Source of the DNA: Rhizobium aethiopicum
Lineage (GTDB): Bacteria; Pseudomonadota; Alphaproteobacteria; Rhizobiales; Rhizobiaceae
DNA: 64,000 nucleotides
Reading direction: 5' to 3'
Assembly: GCF_900094625.1 (NCBI RefSeq)
Contig: NZ_FMAJ01000005.1
Span: 62,001-126,000 of the forward strand
Positions 41,550-50,126 of this stretch are shown here, piece by piece; the stretch's first letter is position 1, and each line of letters opens with the position of its first letter. The notes below the pieces were generated by a model, which was not told the DNA's origin, made no database searches, and worked only from the letters and a program-made list of their open reading frames with translations. The translations under genes and the position numbers were made by a program.

Positions 41550-43352
41550 CTAGAGATGCTGCTCGCGGGCACGCATTTCCGCATAAGCCGCCTGCTCCTT
41601 TTCGTAGTAAGCTGGCGACGGGAAGTCCCACCAGCCGGTTGCGAACGGGCCGGCCGCGTCACGCGAAACAATCACTTCGACAAGCGCCGGGCCACCGCAT
41701 TCAAGAGCTGCCTTGAGGCTGGATTCCAGATCCTCGTCCCTTTCGACGCGCCAGGCTTCAAGGCCAAACGCACGAGCCGACGCAGCAATGTCAGCAGAAT
41801 AAGGGTGGCCGTTGCCGGCGTGATGGTTGAATTCCGAAGCAACATGCCGCCCCATGAACTTGCGCTGCCCGCCGCGGATCGACATGTAACCCTGATTGTT
41901 GAGAACGAGGAACACCACGTTGATGCCGTTCATCGCGGCCGTACCCATTTCTGGCAACGACATCATGAAATCGCCGTCGCCAACGATCGCCACCACCTGC
42001 TTGTCGGGGCAGGCGAGCTTGGCGCCGAGAGCCGCCGGCACTGCCCAACCCATCGGCGAATAAGAACCGGATGTCAGATGGGTTCGCGGCTGATATACGG
42101 GGAAGCTTTGCTTCACTGAACCTTGTGTATTGCCGGAACCGACAACGACGATACCGTCACGATCGAGAACCTTGCGAAGCGCCATGAGTGGACGCTGCGA
42201 GGTAAACGGCGTTTCGCGGCTGTTTTCACGGGGCTCGACCTGAGCACGCCAATCGGCTTTCGCTTTCTGAACGTCCGACAGGAACTTTTCGCGACGCGAC
42301 AGCAGCTTTTGAGAGTCACTGTCTGAGATAAGCGACAGGATCGCTTCGAGCGTAACCTTCGCGTCGGCAACGATGCCGACTTCCGTTTCGTAGTTTTTGC
42401 CGATCTCGCGCGGATCCAGATCAATATGGATCAGTTTCGCAGACGGAATGGAGAAAGACACGCCCTTTGCATACGAAGATGCAGACCAATCGGTGAAGCG
42501 GCAGCCGACTGAGACAACGACGTCTGCTGAAGCAGTAATCTTGTTGCCGCACGTTGTTCCGGTCTGTCCAACCGCGCCGATGAAGAGTTCATGATCCTCT
42601 GAAATCGCGCCCTTGCCGTTCCAGGTGATCGAGACCGCCGCACCCAGCTTCTCAGCTAGGCGAGTAAGCTCCGCAGATGCGTTCGCGGTGATCGCGCCGC
42701 CACCGGCCACGATAACTGGCCGCTCAGCGGTCATAAGAACCTTAACCGCAGCTTCGATTGCTTTCGGGTCCGGATAGGCAATACCGATGGGAAGGCGCTT
42801 TTCGAGCGGGTGGATGGTGACATCCGCAGCTTCAACCTGGACATCCATCGGAACTTCAACGTGGACTGGTCCAGGGCGCCCCGTCATCATCGCGTTGAAG
42901 GCACGGTGCATGATGCTTGGGAGGACCTGCACCGAATTGGCTTGCCATGCACGTTTCGTGACTTGCTCGGTCACGCGCGGAAATGCGTTGTCTTGATGGC
43001 GCTCCAGCTCCTGCATCGTTCCATGTCCGTGCATGTAAGTCTGGGGGGAGCCGGAAACGTAGAAGAGCGAAGTGGAGTCGCAAAGGGCGGTAGCAAGACC
43101 GATGATGGTGTTTGCGGCGCCCGGTCCAACGGAGGTCGAGCAGGCCATCGGCTTTCCAGAAGCGCGATAGTATCCGTCGGCCATATGGACAGCGCTCTGC
43201 TCGTGCATGACCTGGATGAACGGAATCTCGGATCCTGTTTCCAGGAACGCGTCGAACAGCGCCCAGATCCCATGGCCGGGCACGCCGGCCACGTACTCTA
43301 CGCCATATTCTTTCAAGGCCTTCGCAACGACTTGGCCACCAGTGAGCTTCAT
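41550..43352 (-). CDS. Thiamine-diphosphate enzyme, acetolactate synthase-like
   Basis: This 600-residue enzyme has the three-domain architecture of acetolactate synthase, glyoxylate carboligase and benzoylformate decarboxylase. The N-terminal pyrimidine-binding domain has its Glu in HEQSAVHMADGY near residue 49. The C-terminal ThDP motif runs from GDGDFMMSLPEM to LNNQG near 460-490. The frame is open 40 codons further upstream, but ATG 43352 is preferred with GAGGG at eight bases. It leads the minus-strand operon. It would decarboxylate or ligate a 2-keto acid; with the HpsN-like dehydrogenase and GMC oxidases the substrate is likely a product of sugar oxidation. No regulatory small subunit is nearby, so acetolactate synthase proper is unlikely. 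Confidence 0.83.
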   Translation of the reverse strand: MKLTGGQVVAKALKEYGVEYVAGVPGHGIWALFDAFLETGSEIPFIQVMHEQSAVHMADGYYRASGKPMACSTSVGPGAANTIIGLATALCDSTSLFYVSGSPQTYMHGHGTMQELERHQDNAFPRVTEQVTKRAWQANSVQVLPSIMHRAFNAMMTGRPGPVHVEVPMDVQVEAADVTIHPLEKRLPIGIAYPDPKAIEAAVKVLMTAERPVIVAGGGAITANASAELTRLAEKLGAAVSITWNGKGAISEDHELFIGAVGQTGTTCGNKITASADVVVSVGCRFTDWSASSYAKGVSFSIPSAKLIHIDLDPREIGKNYETEVGIVADAKVTLEAILSLISDSDSQKLLSRREKFLSDVQKAKADWRAQVEPRENSRETPFTSQRPLMALRKVLDRDGIVVVGSGNTQGSVKQSFPVYQPRTHLTSGSYSPMGWAVPAALGAKLACPDKQVVAIVGDGDFMMSLPEMGTAAMNGINVVFLVLNNQGYMSIRGGQRKFMGRHVASEFNHHAGNGHPYSADIAASARAFGLEAWRVERDEDLESSLKAALECGGPALVEVIVSRDAAGPFATGWWDFPSPAYYEKEQAAYAEMRAREQHL

Positions 43353-44006
43353 TTGTTCAACCCTCGTTCCTTGCTTAAGACAGGTTGAAGGCCGTCGGCA
43401 TTGCCGCCACTGTCCTCCAACAGTTGAATGAGTGTGCGCCCTCGCCCGACAATTTCGCAACTTCGCAGGCATCGAATCGCTGATGCACTGTGAAGCGGCA
43501 ACAGCTGTAACCTGCTTCTGCCCGTCGTTTCGTAAGTGAAAACCCCGGCCTCTTAGAGGGAGTAGGCCTGTAGCATCTGGCTAGGGGACGTGCGAAGAAA
43601 CCAGTGGTCCATGCCGCATATCTGGCCAAAGACAGTTATTCGGAAGCCTGCCCGCGGGGTCTTGATCCACTATGGCGCTTGAACGGCGTCAGTTTGCGCA
43701 TGGGTGCGGCAGCTGGCGGTTGGGCGTCGATCACAGATGATTGCCCGCGGAGTTGTCATATGCTGCCGAAAGCCCTTTGGCTAGCCGCCGATGTTTGAAA
43801 TAGCCAAGCCGCAATGTGACGCGGATTCTGCGCCATGTAGACGCTGAAAAGTGCGTATTGCGAAGTGCAAAAATAGCGCTGCGGATGCGATTCTTCTGAC
43901 CGCTGGCGTCTTCGTCGATGCATGTCCTCAAAAACGATTATCCCTGTAAACCCCGCGCAGCAGAGACTCGCTGCAGAGCGCTAATGTTTCAACGACGCGA
44001 ACTGAA
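43353..44006. other. Long divergent control region
   Basis: About 650 bases separate the minus-strand ThDP operon from the plus-strand glucanase operon. I find no credible protein frame in it. It holds a near-match to the direct-repeat site at 43807 and a weaker inverted one at 43686 (GCGTCA-N4-GCGCAT). The length suggests either a multi-operator divergent promoter or an eroded gene. Confidence 0.5.
43807..43822 (+). promoter_or_regulatory. Direct-repeat site, near-copy D
   Basis: AGCCGC-AATG-TGACGC: the second hexamer is perfect, the first matches four of six positions, and the AATG spacer is the same as in copy B. It lies 185 bases before the glucanase gene. Confidence 0.4.
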
Positions 44007-45359
44007 ATGGCGGATGTGATTTCTTTCCTGGAGACATATGATGGGGCGGACCAGACCAGGTCCACCGCTCAACCGCCTAAGCCCCAGCACCCATCGCTTT
44101 CAAGCCTTCTCGACACGATACAACGACAGCACGCCACGTATTTCTGGGATGGTGCCGATACGACCACCGGGCTCCCCTATGACAGGCGGGGAACCAAAGG
44201 TCAGATAATATCGGATCTGGTTTCTCTTGGAGGCGTTGGCTTCGGGCTGATGTCTATAATCGTGCTGGCCGACCGCGGCTGGGTGGCGAGAGAGCACGTT
44301 GTTGCGCGCGTCTCGGCGATACTTGACGCACTGGACCAGATACCTAGGCATCGGGGAGCGTTTCCCCATTTCGTGACCGCGAGCGATCTCAAGACCGTCC
44401 CGCTGGTGCCAATGGACGACGGGGCAGACCTGATCGAGACATCGCTACTCGTCCAGGGGCTTCTGTGCGCGCGGGAATATTTCGACGGGGAAGCGCAGGC
44501 CGAAGCGAGCATCCGGCAGCGAATACATCAGATTGTCACAGCAATTCAATGGAGCGGCTTCGTCCGTCCGGGAGCCCGGCCATCGCTGTTCTGGCATTGG
44601 AGCCCGCAGTACGAGTGGTCCCTCAACGTGCCTATCACAGGGTGGAACGAAGGGCTTGTTGCCTATGTCCTGGCTGCAGGCTCGCAGTTCCATTGTATCG
44701 ATCCACAAGTCTTCCATCTTGGATGGAAAAACGCGGGCGCCTATCGCAACGGCGGAAGTTATTACGGATACACCCTTCCCGCTGGCTCGCCATACGGCGG
44801 CCCGCTATTTCTATCTCAGTACTCGTTCTGCGGCTTGGATCCTCGCGGCTTGTTCGATGAACATATCGATTATTGGGAGCAGGCCGTGGCTCATTCCCGC
44901 ATCAACTATGAGCATTGTCGTCGGAATCCAAAGGGACACATTGGATACGGAGTATATGGGTGGGGACTGACAGCATCAGACGGCCCCAGGGGTTACCTCG
45001 TGAGCTGCCCAATGAATGATGTCGGCGTCCTTGCACCGACCGCCGCGTTATCAAGCTTTCCATTCCTGCCCGCGCAAGCTGAAGCGGCGGCACGCGCGTT
45101 TCTTTCTTATGGAAACGGGCGTTTGTGGGGAACGTTCGGTTTTGCTGACGCGTTTGCCCCGGCTGAAAATTGGGTTTCCGGTTGCCACCTTGCGATCAAC
45201 CAGGGACCGATCGTTGCGATGATCGAGAACTATCGCACGGGATTACTATGGCGCTTATTCATGAAAGCGCCGGAAGTAAGGGTCGGACTGGCGCGCTTAA
45301 GAATCGCGAAACGGCAACGAAGCCCGGCGCCGCAGTCGGTGGGAGGAAGACGATCGTGA
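44007..45359 (+). CDS. GH144-type (putative glucoamylase, PF10091) protein
   Basis: This 450-residue protein has the alpha/alpha-barrel of the glucoamylase-like family that includes GH144 beta-1,2-glucanases. Typical blocks are WHWSPQYEWSLNVPITGWNE near 196-215 and FLSQYSFCGLDPRGLFDEH near 270-288, and a terminal RTGLLWRLFM. There is no signal peptide, so it would act in the cytosol on an imported oligosaccharide, possibly sophoro-oligosaccharide related to rhizobial cyclic beta-1,2-glucan. Its stop overlaps the start of the aminotransferase gene. Confidence 0.82.
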   Translation: MADVISFLETYDGADQTRSTAQPPKPQHPSLSSLLDTIQRQHATYFWDGADTTTGLPYDRRGTKGQIISDLVSLGGVGFGLMSIIVLADRGWVAREHVVARVSAILDALDQIPRHRGAFPHFVTASDLKTVPLVPMDDGADLIETSLLVQGLLCAREYFDGEAQAEASIRQRIHQIVTAIQWSGFVRPGARPSLFWHWSPQYEWSLNVPITGWNEGLVAYVLAAGSQFHCIDPQVFHLGWKNAGAYRNGGSYYGYTLPAGSPYGGPLFLSQYSFCGLDPRGLFDEHIDYWEQAVAHSRINYEHCRRNPKGHIGYGVYGWGLTASDGPRGYLVSCPMNDVGVLAPTAALSSFPFLPAQAEAAARAFLSYGNGRLWGTFGFADAFAPAENWVSGCHLAINQGPIVAMIENYRTGLLWRLFMKAPEVRVGLARLRIAKRQRSPAPQSVGGRRS

Positions 45360-46342
45360 GCAATAAGCTGGTTTGGCCTGCCTATAGGACAGGTATGCCG
45401 GATCGCGGCATAGATCCCGCGTTCGAGAAGGGCTCCGCGTATGTCGACGGGACAATTGTACCGATCGAGGAGGCGAAGGTGCCCCTGTTGGACTGGGGCT
45501 TCCTGCGCTCGGACGCATGCCAGGAGACCATTTCGGTGTGGGACGGCAGCTTTTTCCGGTTGAGTGATCACCTTGACCGGTTTCACAGGTCTATCCAGCG
45601 CCTGCGGATGGATACAGCTCCTGTCGAAAGGGCCGACGTCCTCAGAGTGGCCCACGAACTCGTGGCGGCATGTGGTTTTCGGGACGCCTATGTCCAAATC
45701 ATCATGACGCGGGGACGTCCGCCAATCGGTAGTCGAGACCTGCGCCTCTGCTCTAACCGCTTCCAAGCGTTCTGCATGCCGTATATGTGGGTCGCTGACC
45801 CCAAAAAACAGGAAACTGGCATGGCGCTTCATATAAGTCGACGCGTCAGAGTCCCGGCCCAGTCTGTCGATCCATTGGTGAAACACTACCACTGGCTCGA
45901 TTTCGAGATGGGCTTGTTGGAAGCTTATGAGAACGGCGCCGACACGGTGGTTCTGAGTGATCTCAACGGCAACATCACTGAAGGACCCGGTTTCAATGTC
46001 TTTGCGGTCATTGACGGCTCGCTGAGGACTCCCTCCTCCGGCATGCTGGACGGGATGACAAGGAGGACAGTCATGGAGCTCTGCAGTGAGCTGAATGTCG
46101 CTGTCGTCGAGGAGAACATTTCCTTCGAGCGGTTTCTGAAGGCCTCAGAGATCTTCCTGACGACGACGGCAGGCGGGATCATTCCGGTGTCTTCGGTGAA
46201 CGGAACCACGGTCGGCTCCGGCGGCGTCGGCGAGCAAACCCGTCGCATCCACCACTCGTACTGGCATAAACGCAGCAATGGCTGGTATGGCGAACCTGTC
46301 GTCTACACCCACAAAGCATCCTCCGTGCGTAAGTCACATTGA
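45356..46342 (+). CDS. Class IV (fold-type IV) aminotransferase, D-amino-acid/branched-chain type
   Basis: This 328-residue PLP enzyme has catalytic Lys176 in LVKHYHW and the cofactor-binding ITEGPGFNVF block near 202-211, followed by a C-terminal TTTAGGIIPV phosphate loop. The GTG start overlaps the previous stop and is preceded by GGAGGAA. The family handles branched-chain amino acids, D-alanine, or (R)-amines. In this operon it may amine a keto product of the ThDP or GMC enzymes; the substrate is not known. Confidence 0.85.
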   Translation: MSNKLVWPAYRTGMPDRGIDPAFEKGSAYVDGTIVPIEEAKVPLLDWGFLRSDACQETISVWDGSFFRLSDHLDRFHRSIQRLRMDTAPVERADVLRVAHELVAACGFRDAYVQIIMTRGRPPIGSRDLRLCSNRFQAFCMPYMWVADPKKQETGMALHISRRVRVPAQSVDPLVKHYHWLDFEMGLLEAYENGADTVVLSDLNGNITEGPGFNVFAVIDGSLRTPSSGMLDGMTRRTVMELCSELNVAVVEENISFERFLKASEIFLTTTAGGIIPVSSVNGTTVGSGGVGEQTRRIHHSYWHKRSNGWYGEPVVYTHKASSVRKSH

Positions 46343-46491
46343 AGATATGTCACATTTTGACGGAGGTCGGAGTCGTTGAAGCTGCCATGGCGGTTAGGCG
46401 TCAGTTATTCCGTCAGCGTCTCGGAGATTTGAATTCTCTCAGTGCGTTCTAGCCCACTTTAAAGCGTCTTGGCCCACCGGAAATACAGCAA

Positions 46492-47697
46492 TTGGAAGCT
46501 CTCGAAAAACCATCCACGCTGAGACAGGTTGCTTCGTCGCCGCTTTATTTGGGCGCAGCAATCGCGATGTTCCTATCAGGCCTCGGGACGTCTGCCGCAG
46601 CTCCGCAAATTGTGTTGTTCCTCGTGAAGGAACTTGATACGCCGATGGCGGCTGCCGGCCTGTTTTACTTGACGAACCTGGCGGCGCCGTTAGCCGGTTA
46701 TGCGATCGGCAGCTTCTCCGATCGAACTGGCGACCGCCTCGACCTGTTTCGCTTATGTGCTCTCATGGGCTTCATCGGTTGGGCCGGGATCGCGCTTTCG
46801 ACCAGCAGCTGGATGCCCTTTGTCGTAAATACGTTTGTGCTGGCATTTTCGGGAGCAGCCGCCTCGCAACTTTTCGCCGCGATTCATGACGACATTCAGT
46901 CCAGAACAATATTGGCGAGTGACGACATTGTTTCCATTGTGCGTATGGCCCTGACAGCGGGCTGGGTTATCGGCCCGGTAGTGGGAACGTGGATAACGGC
47001 GCAGTTTGGAATTCGCGAGATGCTATGGTTTACCTCCCTCTGCTTTCTCCTCCAAATTGCACCTCTAGGCACGCTCGCCACACCGCGGCCGCTCGAAGCG
47101 CCAGGATTGGCAGAAAAACAGCGGCGCCAGCCGAATTTAAGCAAGATGCTGCCCCTCCTTGCTTTTACTGGTCTGTTCGTCCTCGTCTACGCGGGAGAGT
47201 CAATCAAATACGGCTTCCTTCTGTTGTACATGGACGAGAGCCTTCGTCTTGACGCTGCTACGCGCGGGGCCGTGATTGGAATTCAGCCTCTCGTCGAGCT
47301 GCTGATTATGCCATTCAGCGCCCTCCTCGCTCGAAAAACCGGTGTGTTTTGGCTGATGTGTGTTGCCGCAGCACTCGGGGTTCTTGCCAACATCTGCTTT
47401 GCGACGTGGAGCAGCGCCATGGGCATGTTCGCGGGGCAGGTCCTCATGGGCGGCGTGTGGGGCGTATTTGCAGCCTTGGGAATAATCGCCGCCCAACGAC
47501 TGCTCCCGGAAGCGGTGGCAACTGCGTCAGCCATATTTATGAGTTCCACGGCGCTCAGCAGCGCACTTGGCGGAGCCGCGGGTGGGTTGGGTATCACCTT
47601 ACTCGGTCTTCCCTATGTGTTTTTCCTGCCGGCAGTCTTTTCGACCGTCGCTGTTGTAGGACTGGCATGCATGGCTAGATCAATGAAGCTCGTTTAG
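46492..47697 (+). CDS. Major facilitator superfamily transporter (SetA-like)
   Basis: This 401-residue inner-membrane protein has about 12 helices and the MFS loop motif GSFSDRTGDRLDLFR near residues 66-80 (position A in the 2-3 loop). The overall pattern resembles sugar-efflux SetA-type transporters. It starts with TTG after GGAAA; a nearby ATG (24 codons in) is possible. It is 150 bases after the aminotransferase gene and may export a product or intermediate. Confidence 0.82.
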   Translation: MEALEKPSTLRQVASSPLYLGAAIAMFLSGLGTSAAAPQIVLFLVKELDTPMAAAGLFYLTNLAAPLAGYAIGSFSDRTGDRLDLFRLCALMGFIGWAGIALSTSSWMPFVVNTFVLAFSGAAASQLFAAIHDDIQSRTILASDDIVSIVRMALTAGWVIGPVVGTWITAQFGIREMLWFTSLCFLLQIAPLGTLATPRPLEAPGLAEKQRRQPNLSKMLPLLAFTGLFVLVYAGESIKYGFLLLYMDESLRLDAATRGAVIGIQPLVELLIMPFSALLARKTGVFWLMCVAAALGVLANICFATWSSAMGMFAGQVLMGGVWGVFAALGIIAAQRLLPEAVATASAIFMSSTALSSALGGAAGGLGITLLGLPYVFFLPAVFSTVAVVGLACMARSMKLV

Positions 47698-47757
47698 CCC
47701 TGCTCAGGAGTCGTCGAAGAGTGTCATAGTCGAATGTGCCGCGAGAATGTTGAGAAG

Positions 47758-48522
47758 ATGATGAGGAACGTTATAGCGCTGCAGCTGTATTCGGTGAGAT
47801 CACTGGGTTCTCTTCAAGACCAAGTGGCTGGTGCGGCGAGTGCGGGGTTCAAGGCGGTCGAACTTTTGCAAGAGCATTTGGCCGAGCCTACTGTTCTGAA
47901 GACTTTACTCGACGATCATCAGATAGCGGCGCCGTCCGCGCATATCAGCCATTCGGCACTGCGCGATGATTTCACGCGACTCATCGAAGTATGTGAATAT
48001 TGCGGGATAAAGCAGCTCTTTGTTCCCGGCGTTGCATTCAACGCGTCAAAGGATAAGGCCGGCGGCTGGCGTTTCATGGGATTGGAACTGGCCCGTTTGG
48101 CCGAGAGGTTGGACCGCGCCGGGATCACGCTCGGCTACCACAATATGCGTCAGGACTTTTTGCCCCTTGCAGACGGGCGCTTTGGCTTCGAAGTCTTGAT
48201 TGCCGCCGCCGGAGGAAGCCCTTTGAAGTGGCAGGCAGACATTGCTTGGATGAACCGCGCTGGAATCAACCCAGCAGATTGGTTGAAGAGATATCGGGGC
48301 ATTCTCGTATCTGCCCACATTAAGGACGAAGCTCCCGTTGGAACCCACGAGGACGAAGACGGTTGGTCTGATGTTGGTGGTGGTACCATCATTTGGCCGT
48401 CGCTGTGGAAGACCGCCACCGAATGCGGGGCCCGGTTGCTTGTTGTTGAGCACGACAATCCGCGACAGCCACTGGAATTTGCCAAACGAAGCTTGAGCTA
48501 CCTCAGGCGATTCAACGCTTAA
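47758..48522 (+). CDS. TIM-barrel sugar phosphate isomerase/epimerase-family protein
   Basis: This 254-residue protein has the AP-endonuclease-2 type barrel of xylose isomerase-like enzymes. The QLYSVRS opening, the LGYHNMRQDF strand, the QADIAWM strand, AHIKDEAP and the final VVEHDNP strand give typical metal-ligand positions (His, Asp, His, Glu). ATG 47758 is chosen; an earlier ATG at 47734 is possible. This subgroup often pairs with Gfo/Idh/MocA enzymes in the 3-keto-glycoside and inositol catabolic loci of rhizobia. Confidence 0.83.
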   Translation: MMRNVIALQLYSVRSLGSLQDQVAGAASAGFKAVELLQEHLAEPTVLKTLLDDHQIAAPSAHISHSALRDDFTRLIEVCEYCGIKQLFVPGVAFNASKDKAGGWRFMGLELARLAERLDRAGITLGYHNMRQDFLPLADGRFGFEVLIAAAGGSPLKWQADIAWMNRAGINPADWLKRYRGILVSAHIKDEAPVGTHEDEDGWSDVGGGTIIWPSLWKTATECGARLLVVEHDNPRQPLEFAKRSLSYLRRFNA

Positions 48523-48562
48523 GTGGCTATACGCCCATTCTGAGGACGGAGGACATTCTATT

Positions 48563-48949
48563 ATGGATCTGGAATATCGGATTGATCATTTTTCACTCTT
48601 GGTGAAAGACCTAGCGCGGAGCATCAAATTTTATACCAACGTCTTCGGCTTCGAGATCATTGAGGACACCAACAATGAGAAGATCCGCTGGCTCAGAATA
48701 GGCGGCACGGACACGATCCACCTGAGTGAAGGCGACACAAGCACCACTTCGCTGCGAAAGGATACGCACTTTGCCTTGCGTGTGAGAGCTTTCGAAGCAT
48801 TTCTCGCCGACATGGAAAACCGGGGAATCGCGTATTACGATTGGCCCGGGAATATCAACAAGGTTGGCGAACGGTTCGACGGGTATCGACAGGTTTATAT
48901 CCAGGATCCCGATGGGTATTGGATCGAAGTCAACAATCACGGCTCCTGA
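48563..48949 (+). CDS. VOC-family (glyoxalase-fold) protein
   Basis: This 128-residue VOC protein has the opening YRIDHFSLLVKDLARSIKFY and ends with the DPDGYWIEV motif. Metal ligands would be His9, Glu at the end of the first module (or His in DTIHLSEG), His in DTHFALRV, and Glu in WIEV. AGGACGGAGG precedes the ATG at a normal distance. It ends the plus-strand operon and may isomerise or detoxify a reactive carbonyl intermediate. Confidence 0.85.
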   Translation: MDLEYRIDHFSLLVKDLARSIKFYTNVFGFEIIEDTNNEKIRWLRIGGTDTIHLSEGDTSTTSLRKDTHFALRVRAFEAFLADMENRGIAYYDWPGNINKVGERFDGYRQVYIQDPDGYWIEVNNHGS

Positions 48950-49009
48950 TGCCGCGGACCGCGCGAGCGCCTATCGTCAAGAAGACATGCCGCCGCAATC
49001 AGAGCAAGA

Positions 49010-50041
49010 TTACTGGCTCTGGGACGCGATATGCCGTACGCGGTTGGCGGCTTCGATTAGTCGTTTCTCAGGCAGTCGCCCCTTCCGGACGGCATCGATT
49101 ATACCGTCGCAGAGCTCAGGCAGATGTGGACCACCAGCAACTAACAGGAGATCGACACCGGCGCTGAGCGCTGTCACAGCAGTATCGATGAGCGATTGCG
49201 CGCGCATCGTGGCTGGCGCGTCGAGGTCATCGCTGATGACCAAGCCATCGAATCCAAACTCACCGCGCAAGAGCTCGATGACCTTGGCTGATGTACAGGC
49301 GGCGTTCTCCGGGTCAATGGCAGCAACGGGGGCTGGTCCAGCCATCACGGCTCTCGTCCCGGCCCTTATAGCTTCGCGGAAAGGCGTCGCATTCTCCAGG
49401 ATGTCGCTCAGGCTGGACTGCATTGAAACATCGACGAGAGCCGGATCGCTCGCCAGATCAATGAACCCGGGAAAGTGTTTGGTAACCGCGGTGACCCCGG
49501 CTCGCTGTATCCCTCTTATAAATGCCGAAACTATACGTCCTACTTCTCTCCTGTCCGTTCCTAGGGATCGACCCTCAAGCCACGGATTTTGCCCGACAAC
49601 GACGTCGCCGATAGGCGCAAGGAACATTGTTACTCCCAGCTCCTTGGCCGCTCGCGCTGTTTCGAAGCAACTGCCTTCGAGCTCATCGGCCGGCAGACGC
49701 GTTGCCTCGCGTAACGTAGGCAAGGGTGGAGTGAGCCCCTCAAGGCGCCTGATACCTCCGAGTTCTTGATCAACGGCAACAATCAAACCCGCCTGGTCAC
49801 GGCGCAAACCATTGATGGCCGCGGTAACTGTCTGCCTGCTCTCTCGAGCGATACGGTCTCCCGACATGCGCCTGGCGACGTATTCGGAGCGGGTTTCTCC
49901 GATCAGGACCGAGCAGCCCCCGGCATCAATGAATGGAACCATTATGTCATGGAAATCCAATGTATCGAATGCAGGCAGAATCACAGCTCTCGCATCGCGG
50001 TGAATTGTCTCGCTCACTCGCCTTCTCCTAATTTGCTTCAA
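49010..50041 (-). CDS. Glycoside hydrolase family 3 (NagZ-like) protein with a modified catalytic loop
   Basis: This 343-residue protein matches the GH3 N-terminal domain of single-domain beta-N-acetylhexosaminidases. The nucleophile is probably Asp271 in the SDDLD block (270-274), and the VDQELGG and KHFPG blocks (188-192) are present. Standard NagZ has a flexible GHGDTxxDSH loop after KHFPG that carries the catalytic Asp-His dyad; here it reads GFIDLASDPAL, so the dyad His is missing and activity may be altered. There is no signal peptide. It is close to the HisN-like gene and may be co-transcribed with it. Confidence 0.8.
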   Translation of the reverse strand: MKQIRRRRVSETIHRDARAVILPAFDTLDFHDIMVPFIDAGGCSVLIGETRSEYVARRMSGDRIARESRQTVTAAINGLRRDQAGLIVAVDQELGGIRRLEGLTPPLPTLREATRLPADELEGSCFETARAAKELGVTMFLAPIGDVVVGQNPWLEGRSLGTDRREVGRIVSAFIRGIQRAGVTAVTKHFPGFIDLASDPALVDVSMQSSLSDILENATPFREAIRAGTRAVMAGPAPVAAIDPENAACTSAKVIELLRGEFGFDGLVISDDLDAPATMRAQSLIDTAVTALSAGVDLLLVAGGPHLPELCDGIIDAVRKGRLPEKRLIEAANRVRHIASQSQ

Positions 50042-50126
50042 TTTTCAATCAACGCCGTCAGGGCAAAAGGGGTGGTGCGGCACAACCTGGACCCTTGGCG
50101 CGTTGCGCTACAGAGGCGCTAATGTC

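Noticed and set aside
46396..46416. CGTCAG repeated twice upstream of the MFS gene
   Set aside because: The spacing (12 bases) and sequence do not fit the TGACGC-N4-TGACGC pattern; too short to support alone.
48864..49769. 301-codon plus-strand frame opposite the GH3 gene
   Set aside because: Ser/Arg-rich shadow overlapping both the VOC gene end and the GH3 gene, with no motif.
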